From Candidatus Cloacimonadota bacterium (GTDB lineage: Bacteria > Cloacimonadota > Cloacimonadia > Cloacimonadales > TCS61): a stretch of DNA of 14,088 nt. Each line of letters starts with the position of its first letter. Position 1 is the first letter of the stretch. Shown here in pieces: positions 7,008-14,009 of the stretch. The stretch covers positions 1-14,088 of the forward strand of contig DAOUUD010000023.1 of the NCBI GenBank assembly GCA_030668345.1. Reading direction: 5' to 3'. The notes beneath the pieces were generated by a model. That model saw only the letters and a list, made by a program, of their open reading frames with translations. It was not told the origin of the DNA and did no database searches. The position numbers were made by a program, and so were the translations under genes.

Positions 7008-9422
7008 TTAGAATTTTTGAGATACTTTCATTTTCCAGGTGAACTTGGAATAATTATCGTCTTCGATTTCTTTGTTTTGATAGAATTTAACTCCCATATC
7101 AGTAGAAACAAATGTAGCCGGCGTGATACTATAACTGGTTCCCAGATTGAACATCTGGGTGGTTTGTGGATCGATATCTCCACCAAAAGATGTATACCTG
7201 AAATTAAAATATGGTTTCAATGTTTCATCCAGTAATTCTAATTCTCCTTTTAGATATAAGGAATTGTAAGATGATTTCAGTTGCTCGTTTACTGGATCTT
7301 CGTCCTCGATTTCAATTAAAGCAGAATTGTCATTTAAAGTAAGTGAATATGAAAGTGTTGTTTTCAGGGGAATATCAGTAAACTTGCTGGAAGCGCTTAA
7401 TACAATATTATTCTTCTTATAATCGAAACTTTCGCTTACTTCATCACTGTTGGCAGAATTACTGAAACTCAGACTGAACTTCGTAGGTGCTAAATTTATG
7501 TTTTCCACAAAATATCCCACCCCCAAAAATACGCTCATCGTGTTTATATCAATCGGAGTGTTGAGGGTATCTTCAGTTGTCGGTTCAAAATCATCTTTGG
7601 AATTATTATTGTTCAATCCGAGTTTGAAGAATAATTTATCATCAGGACGGTAAAGAGTCTGGACAAAGTAATTCGTAGAAGTAGTGGTAATGTCCTTTTC
7701 ATCGTACAGGTTGTCAGATATAAAATTCAATCCCAAACTTACTGCCAGCCTGTTGTTCATCAGGTTTATGTTGTCGTTTATACTGATAATGCGAGCATCC
7801 GTTTGCAGGTAATTTGTAGAAAGAGAATTAAAACTGGTTCCAATAGCTGTATAGGATACATTTAAAAAATTCCTGTAAAAGAAAGCACGCAGGAAAGTTT
7901 TATATGCCATGTTGCTTAATCCGGGTTTAAAAGGAACAATGTATTTATTTACAACAAAGATATTTTCAAAATCAATTGGATCAAATGGAAAATTGATCTC
8001 CTGGTCAAGTTCATCTTCAATCTCCTCAATAGACATAGCACCGTCTATGATATTGATATTGTGATAGCTCATGGCAGCTTCTGCACCCCATACAAAACGC
8101 TGATTGAACAAAGCCAGGTTAATATCTGTACTTACAACGATATTATCCTCCGGTAATACTGTCTGCGTAGTATCGATGGAACTGCGATAATATATTTTTT
8201 TCAGCGATTCGATATTATCTTTGTTCTTTGCAAAACCCAGACCCCAGGTAAAAGACTGTGGATTGCCCGATTCAAACCTTAGTGAATATGAGTTCCGCTG
8301 GAAAGTTCCTGCTGTATGATTTAAAATAATTTCACCTGTGAATGTAGAATCATCGAAGGCTTTTCCATTTACGTTTCTTTTACTGCTGCCAGCAGTAAAG
8401 AACATCCTGAAATTCTTGAAATGCAATTTTGAATGAATACCGCGAATATTTTTACAGCTTACCAGAAAAGTCCCATAGTCGGGAGTATGATCACCCGCAA
8501 TCAGATCAAAATGAGGAACCTGGAAAATCAGATTATATCTGTTAATCGGTTGCATCCATTTAGTTTCTAATGATGAAAAATACAATTTTGATTTGAAGTT
8601 TAACCACTTGTAACTACCGCTTAAATTCATCAGGAAATTAGCCCATTTATTGGAATCTTCTTTTTCTTCAGAATCGCTTGCTACATTATCCATATAGGAT
8701 GTAAAAGTAGTTTTTCCACTAAGGTTAAGAGGTAATTCCAGTATTTTTTCCTTAACGTTTGTAACCCAGTATTTCGATTTGATCTTGCGTCCATCGAAGT
8801 GCATGGCAGTGACATTATAATTATGTTTACCAGGTTTAGCGTTCTTCACTTCATAAACGATCATGTTGGAAAAAACCTTTGCCAGAGAAGTGACATCCTC
8901 TCCATCATAGAAAAACCTTATCGTACTGTGTTCAATCTGATCTTCTACAGCAAAGAAAGAAATAGCTATCAGAATATCATTAGAGATATCGGAATAATTG
9001 TAATCCGGGGAAAGCAGAACAAAATCGCTCTGCTCTGTAATCGGCATCTCAGAGATAATTCGGAAAGGATTCAATTCAGGATTTATCTGCGGCAGTGTTT
9101 CTTCGCTTCCTTCATAGGGTATAGCCATGAAATAATACTCGATACCGCTTTGAAAGCTTCCAGCATCTATAATTGCAACAGAAAAAACAGGATCGGTTTC
9201 GGAACCTCTTTCCATATCAAGTTCCGAGAATGACAATGAACCGCTTTCTCTGTACAACACTTTAACATTGAAAATATTACTGAAACCGTCTCTTACCTCG
9301 AGCGTCAGGTTAAGTTTCTCTCCCGGTGTAATAGATACCGGCACTTCGTGATGCAAAAGAATATCGGAAAAAAGAGATGAGAAAAACAGAAAAATACCAA
9401 GTAAGATAATAGTCTTTTTCAT
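7008..9422 (-). CDS. Secreted protein with N-terminal beta-sandwich domains and a probable outer-membrane beta-barrel
   Basis: I do not recognise a named family. Seen: a signal peptide (MKKTIILLGIFLFFSSLFS, cleavage near residue 19), then two segments resembling Ig-like beta-sandwich domains. The first is at about 20-125 and includes GIEYYFMAIPYEG. The second is at about 130-225 and includes TIRFFYDGEDVTSLAK and KPGKHNYNVTAMHFDGRKI. From about residue 235 to the end there are many short alternating hydrophobic/polar strands with Asn/Asp-rich turns and a C-terminal Phe (KVSQKF), as expected for an outer-membrane barrel inserted by the BAM machinery. At 804 residues it is large. An AGGTG ribosome binding site overlaps the stop of the 8-base gap before it. 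It sits between a FecR-domain gene and a CHASE2 cyclase, abutting the latter, which suggests a shared envelope-sensing role; that role is inference. Confidence 0.7.
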   Translation of the reverse strand: MKKTIILLGIFLFFSSLFSDILLHHEVPVSITPGEKLNLTLEVRDGFSNIFNVKVLYRESGSLSFSELDMERGSETDPVFSVAIIDAGSFQSGIEYYFMAIPYEGSEETLPQINPELNPFRIISEMPITEQSDFVLLSPDYNYSDISNDILIAISFFAVEDQIEHSTIRFFYDGEDVTSLAKVFSNMIVYEVKNAKPGKHNYNVTAMHFDGRKIKSKYWVTNVKEKILELPLNLSGKTTFTSYMDNVASDSEEKEDSNKWANFLMNLSGSYKWLNFKSKLYFSSLETKWMQPINRYNLIFQVPHFDLIAGDHTPDYGTFLVSCKNIRGIHSKLHFKNFRMFFTAGSSKRNVNGKAFDDSTFTGEIILNHTAGTFQRNSYSLRFESGNPQSFTWGLGFAKNKDNIESLKKIYYRSSIDTTQTVLPEDNIVVSTDINLALFNQRFVWGAEAAMSYHNINIIDGAMSIEEIEDELDQEINFPFDPIDFENIFVVNKYIVPFKPGLSNMAYKTFLRAFFYRNFLNVSYTAIGTSFNSLSTNYLQTDARIISINDNINLMNNRLAVSLGLNFISDNLYDEKDITTTSTNYFVQTLYRPDDKLFFKLGLNNNNSKDDFEPTTEDTLNTPIDINTMSVFLGVGYFVENINLAPTKFSLSFSNSANSDEVSESFDYKKNNIVLSASSKFTDIPLKTTLSYSLTLNDNSALIEIEDEDPVNEQLKSSYNSLYLKGELELLDETLKPYFNFRYTSFGGDIDPQTTQMFNLGTSYSITPATFVSTDMGVKFYQNKEIEDDNYSKFTWKMKVSQKF

Positions 9423-9430
9423 AACTTCAC

Positions 9431-10099
9431 CTATTCAAAATCTATTTTTATCGTTTTCTTCTCTCCATCATTATTCTCAAGTTCAATCTCAAGCAAGTTG
9501 AATCCACTTTCCATCATTTCCATCTTGCTTTCTTCAATATCGCCATCCTGAGTGGGAGAAACCAGTATCTCGCCTTCCCCTGAAGTTTGAGCTTTCTGAC
9601 CTTCCATTATGGTCGCTTCGTTGTCATCTGCTTTATTTTTCATATGGACTTCACCTTTGAAAATAAATAGTTCTGTTTCCCCATTTTCATCTACTACCAG
9701 GAATAATTCGGTTCCTTTCACAGAAACAACAGTAGTGGGAGTATCAATTTCAAATGTACCGGTTTTCTTAGTTACCTTTGCCCAGAGCTCTCCAAACTGC
9801 AGGTAATTTTTTTTATTAAGTTTACCATTATCCTTTTCTGCATTGATGGTTAGAATGCTGTTGGGAAAAAGTTTTACCACAGAACTTCCATCAACAAATT
9901 TAACAGCTGCAAAAGAGTTTTCTCTACTTTCCAGTTCGTCCTTATTAACAAATTCATCTCCAGTTTGTATCTGCATTGATGCTTCTTCACGTGTCAATTC
10001 AACATCACCTTTTACTTTTAAGGCAATTGCTACCGAATCTGCTTCTAAGGTACAAACAATAATAACAAGTAGTAAAATAAATGATATTTTAGTTTTCAT
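9431..10099 (-). CDS. Secreted FecR-domain protein
   Basis: The 222-residue protein opens with a signal peptide (MKTKISFILLLVIIVCTLEA), so it is probably periplasmic. A FecR domain spans roughly residues 45-165: FVDGSSVVKLFPNSILTI, FGELWAKV, GTFEIDTPTTVVSVKGTELF and TELFIFKGEV are the typical strands. Unlike E. coli FecR, it has no inner-membrane anchor beyond the signal peptide and no cytoplasmic anti-sigma part, and there is no sigma factor gene beside it, so a FecIR-type system is not indicated. The C-terminal part (about 180-222) is acidic and unassigned. In other bacteria, stand-alone FecR-domain proteins occur near CHASE2 cyclases, as here. The ATG has GGAG six bases upstream. It is part of the six-gene run, with a 9-base gap before it. 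Confidence 0.85.
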   Translation of the reverse strand: MKTKISFILLLVIIVCTLEADSVAIALKVKGDVELTREEASMQIQTGDEFVNKDELESRENSFAAVKFVDGSSVVKLFPNSILTINAEKDNGKLNKKNYLQFGELWAKVTKKTGTFEIDTPTTVVSVKGTELFLVVDENGETELFIFKGEVHMKNKADDNEATIMEGQKAQTSGEGEILVSPTQDGDIEESKMEMMESGFNLLEIELENNDGEKKTIKIDFE

Positions 10100-10108
10100 A
10101 ATTAACTC

Positions 10109-11158
10109 CTATTCAACGCTTATATTTTCGATTATGAGATCACCGTTGGCGATCTGTTCAAGAATATCATTCAGTTCATCCATGGAAATAGTACTTCCCT
10201 GCCAAAAAATATTCTTAACATCATACCCGCTATTAATGAGTGCAATTAATTCTTCAAGACCCTCGATACTCAATTGTTCAAGGAAATTTATCAATATCTG
10301 ATTGTTCATATCTTCTTCCTGGTCGGTGGATATCAGGAAAGAATAGATTATACTCTTGTAACTTCCTCCCTCTCCCACAGGCGTTAATACATCTGCTGAA
10401 ACCTGCCAGGCATAAGTTCTGCCGATCATAAGATCGGGAGCATCTGTGGGATAAAGATAACTTGTGATTGTACAGAGGTCTTCAAAATAAGGATCCAGGA
10501 GCTCGATCTCTTCTGGCGTTGTATATTCTCCATCTATTTCGAATACTTTTATGGTATATTCGAACAGATTGGAAAACCAGATAAAGTTCGGATAATTATC
10601 GGATATGGGAGCCGGACCTAATCCAATTGGATTTCCGGGAGTAATCAGTGAGATGGAGATGGGTGATCGAATGGTTAATGTAGCAAATACTTTATTCGAT
10701 ACTTCATAACCTTCTTGACCTGCATGTCCGGGTTGATAGCATGCTATTTCGAAATAGTAGTTTCCATCCGGCATTCTTCCTGTTTCTACGATCTGGTCTT
10801 CTATATCATCCAAAAACTCATCAAAATTCTGTTGTATTGAAAATCCCAGTGGATTTGTGTTTATGATTTCCTGATTTGTAAGTGGTGGTGGAAACTCTCC
10901 AGAAATATCTGGATTTAGTGTAGCATAAGCTGAATATTCATACCATTGCATTGTAGCGTGGATGACAAAGTCAACAGGATCACCGGAAAAAGTAACTGTG
11001 AAAATATTAGGTTGATTTCCAGAATCTTCCGGGTTAAAATATGCCGGGTAAAGAATGTTGTAAGTTCTCGTTGTTGGATTAACATCGATAGTAATTGGAT
11101 ATTGAGCATGCAGGAATGCTACAAGAATTAAAAAAATTAATAGAAATACTTTTTTCAT
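10109..11158 (-). CDS. Secreted protein of unknown function, possibly with fibronectin-III-like domains
   Basis: Not recognised. With the ATG at 11158 it is 349 residues and opens with a clear signal peptide (MKKVFLLIFLILVAFLHAQ). An in-frame ATG two codons earlier touches the GGAG ribosome binding site, so the later one is preferred. The first part (about 20-165) is a beta-rich region ending in YYFEIACYQPG...VFATLTI. A second region (about 170-280) reads like a fibronectin-III-type domain: ITPGNPIGLGPAPISDNYPNFIWF, EYTIKVFEI, RTYAWQVSA and YSFLIS. The last 65 or so residues are helical and acidic (NNQILINFLEQLSIEGLEELIALI, shortened) and look separate from the beta domains. It sits between ddl and the FecR-domain gene with 15- and 9-base gaps. 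A periplasmic or surface role with the FecR, barrel and cyclase proteins is plausible, but only from context. Confidence 0.7.
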   Translation of the reverse strand: MKKVFLLIFLILVAFLHAQYPITIDVNPTTRTYNILYPAYFNPEDSGNQPNIFTVTFSGDPVDFVIHATMQWYEYSAYATLNPDISGEFPPPLTNQEIINTNPLGFSIQQNFDEFLDDIEDQIVETGRMPDGNYYFEIACYQPGHAGQEGYEVSNKVFATLTIRSPISISLITPGNPIGLGPAPISDNYPNFIWFSNLFEYTIKVFEIDGEYTTPEEIELLDPYFEDLCTITSYLYPTDAPDLMIGRTYAWQVSADVLTPVGEGGSYKSIIYSFLISTDQEEDMNNQILINFLEQLSIEGLEELIALINSGYDVKNIFWQGSTISMDELNDILEQIANGDLIIENISVE

Positions 11159-11173
11159 AATCATCTCCTTTAT

Positions 11174-12103
11174 TTATTTTGTTTGTGAAAATTCAATTAT
11201 TTTTTCCAAAAGTTCTTCGAAACTAAGTCCTGTTTCTTTAGCAGCCATTGGTGCTAAACTGAGTGCAGTCATGCCGGGAAGTGTATTGACTTCCAGAAAA
11301 TAAAAAACCTTACCATCATATCTGAAATCTACTCTTGCATAAGCCTTGCAGCCGAATAGTTTAAAAATTTCCTGGGCTTGCCGCTGTATTTTCGATGATT
11401 CCTGCTCAGTTAATTTAGCAGGAACTTCATAAATAGTATGTCCTTTTGTGTATTTATTCGCATAGTCATACCATCCGTTCTTGGGTTTTATTTCCACCAC
11501 GGGCAGGGCTTTTTTCCCTAAGATAGTAACGGTTAATTCCCTTCCTTCAATAAATTGTTCCAATAGCACTTTATCACTGTATTTAAAAGCTTTAGAGGTT
11601 GCCTGCTTCAATTCATCAGCTTTTGCAACTATCGAAATTCCTACGGACGAACCAGAATCATTAGGTTTAACCACCATGGGAAAGCCTATTTTTTTTATGA
11701 TCATATCTGAATCGATAACATAATCTTTATAAAGTAGATATCGCATTGGAATAGAAATACCGATATATTTTACCAGCACACCGGAAATGTACTTATCCAT
11801 TGAAATAGCGCTTGCTCTATAAGCAGAGCCGGTAAAGGGAATTTTTTCCAGAGATAATAGAGATTGTATCCTGCCATCTTCCCCTTCGGCTCCATGAAGT
11901 CCGTTAAACACGATGAATGGGTTGAATTCTCGAATTGCTTTTATCATTTCAGAATAAGTTTTATAATTGCTGGGATCGATTAGTTTTATTTCATAATTTC
12001 TGGATTCTAATGCTGACGCTACTTCATTTGACGTTGTTTTGGAAACTTCAGCTTCTTCCGAAAATCCACCGGTAAGAATAATAATTCTTCTATTTTTTCC
12101 CAT
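11174..12103 (-). CDS. ddl: D-alanine--D-alanine ligase
   Basis: Ddl is a cytoplasmic ATP-grasp enzyme that joins two D-alanines to make the dipeptide end of the peptidoglycan precursor. Seen: LTGGFSEEAEVS at residues 10-21, FNGLHGAEGEDGRIQ (66-80), IPFTGS, the ATP-binding VKPNDSGSSVGIS (145-157), LLEQFIEGREL, GWYDYANKYTKG (210-221), RVDFRYDG with metal ligand Asp259, and FLEVNTLPGMTALSLAP with Glu271 and Asn273. The length of 309 residues is normal. One small departure is IQSLL where IQGLL is usual. The last residue of the ligand loop, Lys-Gly in YTKG, follows the common pattern. The start ATG at 12103 has only a distant GAG ribosome binding site but gives the expected N-terminus. It follows aroA by 32 bases, so the two are likely co-transcribed. 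Confidence 0.96.
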   Translation of the reverse strand: MGKNRRIIILTGGFSEEAEVSKTTSNEVASALESRNYEIKLIDPSNYKTYSEMIKAIREFNPFIVFNGLHGAEGEDGRIQSLLSLEKIPFTGSAYRASAISMDKYISGVLVKYIGISIPMRYLLYKDYVIDSDMIIKKIGFPMVVKPNDSGSSVGISIVAKADELKQATSKAFKYSDKVLLEQFIEGRELTVTILGKKALPVVEIKPKNGWYDYANKYTKGHTIYEVPAKLTEQESSKIQRQAQEIFKLFGCKAYARVDFRYDGKVFYFLEVNTLPGMTALSLAPMAAKETGLSFEELLEKIIEFSQTK

Positions 12104-12135
12104 GGGGCATTAACTCTTCATCAAACGGATTAATG

Positions 12136-13383
12136 TCAAGAATAATTACAAATTCGATTAAAATCATCTAAGAAACCCGCATACGATTTTGTAACTATTT
12201 CATTGTTATTTATACTAATATACGGAAAAGTTGCTTTCAAAATGTGAAACGCCATTACCAGGCGATGATCGTGGTGTGCATCAAGTTCTACGGATGCAGG
12301 TTGGCGGCAGAGAGGGTGAATTATCAAGCTTTCATCTGTAAACTCAATATTAGCCCCAATACGAGAAAGTTCACTCACCAAAGCTGAAATCCTGTTGGAT
12401 TCTTTATATTGCAGATGGGCTATCTTTCGGAGTTGTGAAGGAGAATTGGCGAATAGAGCCAAAACAGCAAGAGTCGGCACAAGGTCAGGGATATCTTTCA
12501 TCTCTACATCGATACCCTTTAACGAACCACGTGAAATGCATACAGATTTTGAATACCTGTTCACGCTTGCACCCATTTTCTCCAGGATGGATAAAAACTG
12601 AAAATCGGGTTGCAATGATTTACCGGAAATGCAACTCGTACAAACTTCTCTTTTACTAAGTGCTCCCAATGCCCAGAAATAGCCGGCGGAAGAGAAATCC
12701 GGTTCAATTTCATAAATACCGGGATTTGCATATTCCTGCCCAGATTCAATAATGATTTTGTCTTTAGAAAATTTGCATTTTACACCAAAATCACGCATGA
12801 TGGCTGCAGTCATATCAATGTAAGATCGTGAAACTATCCTTCCAATAAGATTTATTGTAAGTCTTGAATTGTAAGCTGGAGCAATAAGCATCAGTGCGCT
12901 TATAAATTGGCTGCTGATATCTGCCTGCAGATCGATCTCTCCCCCGTTTAATTGTTTCCCAATTATTCGAATAGGAAAACCTGTATATTCGATATCTGCT
13001 CCCAGGGTTTGCAATATTTCAATCAATGGTAAAATAGGTCTTTTTTCTAATTGAGCGGATACCGTTATTGTGCTGTGAACATCCTGTAAAATGGCTAATC
13101 TTGCTATTAAAAAACGAAAAGCTGTTCCTGAATCTTTTATATTTAGTTGTATTTGCTCGGCAACAGGTTCTTTTGGAATAACAGTTAATGAATTTCCCTG
13201 CCACTTAAACCTGGTGCCAAGTTGTTTTAAATTATCTATCAAAGTACAAATATCGTTGCATTTAGAGTTATTCAATATTTTCAGTGGTTTACTTAAAAAA
13301 GTAGATATAATAAGTACCCTGGCCAATATGGACTTTGAACCTTCAAGTTCTACTTTTCCACTGCAATTTAGTCTGCATTCCAT
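12136..13383 (-). CDS. aroA: 3-phosphoshikimate 1-carboxyvinyltransferase (EPSP synthase)
   Basis: AroA transfers the enolpyruvyl group of PEP to shikimate-3-phosphate, the sixth step of the shikimate pathway to chorismate. Seen: ELEGSKSILAR with Lys17 and Arg22, DSGTAFRFL at 84-92, EKRPILPLIEIL with Arg115, SSQFISAL (157-164), PDFSSAGYFWALGAL, MKDIPDLVPTLAVLALFA with the catalytic Asp300, YKESNRISAL with Glu328 and Arg331, HDHRLVMAF with Arg374, and a final TKSYAGFLDDF with Lys399. The 415 residues are near the family norm (about 425). It is a somewhat divergent member (DSGTAFRF and SYAGF at usually stricter motifs), but the key residues are kept. An AGGA ribosome binding site lies nine bases before the ATG. 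It appears to be the first gene of the six-gene leftward operon; no convincing promoter hexamer pair was found upstream. Confidence 0.95.
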   Translation of the reverse strand: MECRLNCSGKVELEGSKSILARVLIISTFLSKPLKILNNSKCNDICTLIDNLKQLGTRFKWQGNSLTVIPKEPVAEQIQLNIKDSGTAFRFLIARLAILQDVHSTITVSAQLEKRPILPLIEILQTLGADIEYTGFPIRIIGKQLNGGEIDLQADISSQFISALMLIAPAYNSRLTINLIGRIVSRSYIDMTAAIMRDFGVKCKFSKDKIIIESGQEYANPGIYEIEPDFSSAGYFWALGALSKREVCTSCISGKSLQPDFQFLSILEKMGASVNRYSKSVCISRGSLKGIDVEMKDIPDLVPTLAVLALFANSPSQLRKIAHLQYKESNRISALVSELSRIGANIEFTDESLIIHPLCRQPASVELDAHHDHRLVMAFHILKATFPYISINNNEIVTKSYAGFLDDFNRICNYS

Positions 13384-13410
13384 AACTTTATTTCCTGCGG
13401 GTTATTTCCA

Positions 13411-13469
13411 TATTCAAATTCAGTTAGTCAACAAACAAATTTTTATTTTGACAATAAACACTCAAAATC
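13411..13469 (+). repeat. Direct repeat copy 1 (59 bases)
   Basis: This copy matches 13918-13976 at 57 of 59 positions, 507 bases apart in the same orientation; looser similarity extends about 10 bases to the left. Each copy contains GTCAA and TTGAC as inverted arms (13427-13431 and 13448-13452), so TTGAC-type hexamers face outward on both strands: TTGACA on plus at 13448-13453, TTGACT on minus. It starts 28 bases upstream of the aroA ATG. Confidence 0.93.
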
Positions 13470-13472
13470 TCT

Positions 13473-13498
13473 CGTTCCAATGCACCTGCGTTGTAACG
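13473..13498. repeat. REP-like hairpin A
   Basis: The arms CGTTCCAATGC (13473-13483) and GCGTTGTAACG (13488-13498) pair over 11 positions with one mismatch and one G-T wobble, around the loop ACCT. The arm length, loop length and base pattern are close to those of hairpin B at 13871-13896. It begins three bases after direct repeat copy 1 and has no T-run after it on either strand, so it is not a terminator. Confidence 0.65.
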
Positions 13499-13756
13499 GA
13501 AAATCTTCATTAAAATGAGTAGAATATTATTCGAATTTCAGCATATTCTTTTCTTAAAACCGGCATAATATAAATTACGTTAAGAAATTGGTGATAAATA
13601 AACGTTAAGAAAAATCTTCTGTTTGAGTGGTTTTCTAATTTCTTTCAAAAATTCTATTTAGAAAATAACGAGTTAAGATTTTTTAGCGGTGTTTACCAAT
13701 TTTAGTAATTTATATTCGCCGGGAGTTTTTCTTTGTTTCGTTTCTTTTGTCGGTAT

Positions 13757-13865
13757 AAAAGAAATGAAGTTCAATGCCTGCCAATTTCTGGTTGCACTCT
13801 CGTATCAAAGCCCCAGCCTGTCGGGGCGTAGTTTACGGAGACTGGCTTTAATAGGCATTTCTTTT
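13757..13865. repeat. Nested interrupted inverted repeat
   Basis: The right arm AGGCATTTCTTTT (13853-13865) is complementary to AAAAGAAATG (13757-13766) plus CCT (13777-13779), with a 10-base interruption (13767-13776) that repeats ATG at its end. Inside it, AAAGCC (13807-13812) can pair with GGCTTT (13844-13849). In competition, GCCCC (13810-13814) can pair with GGGGC (13823-13827). As RNA or single-stranded DNA it could fold into a branched structure. Confidence 0.55.
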
Positions 13866-13870
13866 TTAGA

Positions 13871-13896
13871 GGTTACCAAGCTGGGGCTTGGTAACC
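13871..13896. repeat. REP-like hairpin B
   Basis: GGTTACCAAGC (13871-13881) and GCTTGGTAACC (13886-13896) are exact reverse complements around the loop TGGG: a perfect 11-base-pair stem. No T-run follows in either direction, so it does not look like an intrinsic terminator. From memory, motifs of this kind (TTACCAAGC...GCTTGGTAA) recur as dispersed palindromes in some bacterial genomes; I cannot check this here. Confidence 0.8.
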
Positions 13897-13917
13897 AGAG
13901 TATGGATTATTTTTCTA

Positions 13918-13976
13918 TATTCAAATTCAGTTCGTCAACAAACAAATTTTTATTTTGACAATAATCACTCAAAATC
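13918..13976 (+). repeat. Direct repeat copy 2 (59 bases)
   Basis: This second copy differs from 13411-13469 at two positions (C for A at the 16th base, T for A at the 48th). It lies 33 bases upstream of the ABC transporter ATG and carries TTGACA at 13955-13960 facing that gene, but the sequence 16-18 bases beyond it does not resemble a -10 box. Confidence 0.93.
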
Positions 13977-14009
13977 ATTTGTTTCTCATTATTTTATAGA
14001 GGTAAAAAT

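Larger units (their letters stand above)
13384..14009. other. Gene-free stretch between divergent aroA and an ABC transporter gene, rich in repeats
   Basis: No convincing gene lies in these 626 bases. An 89-codon open frame at 13689-13958 runs straight through the palindromes and the second direct repeat and is probably not coding. The stretch holds two copies of a 59-base direct repeat, two similar hairpins and a larger nested inverted repeat, listed separately. It also holds a spaced repeat of ACGTTAAGAAA (13577-13587 and 13602-13612). The region must also carry the promoters of the divergent genes on both sides, but I cannot pin these down. Confidence 0.7.

Noticed and set aside
9431..10099. 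A FecI/FecR sigma-antisigma system
   Set aside because: No sigma factor gene is adjacent, and the protein is a secreted stand-alone FecR domain without a cytoplasmic anti-sigma segment.
9843..10301. A 152-codon plus-strand open frame
   Set aside because: It lies wholly antisense to the FecR-domain gene and the end of the secreted-protein gene, is rich in Ser/Leu as expected for a shadow frame, and has no domain.
13689..13958. An 89-codon plus-strand open frame in the repeat-rich stretch
   Set aside because: It runs through the nested inverted repeat, hairpin B and into direct repeat copy 2, has no good ribosome binding site and no recognisable domain; the frame is most likely a by-product of the repeats.
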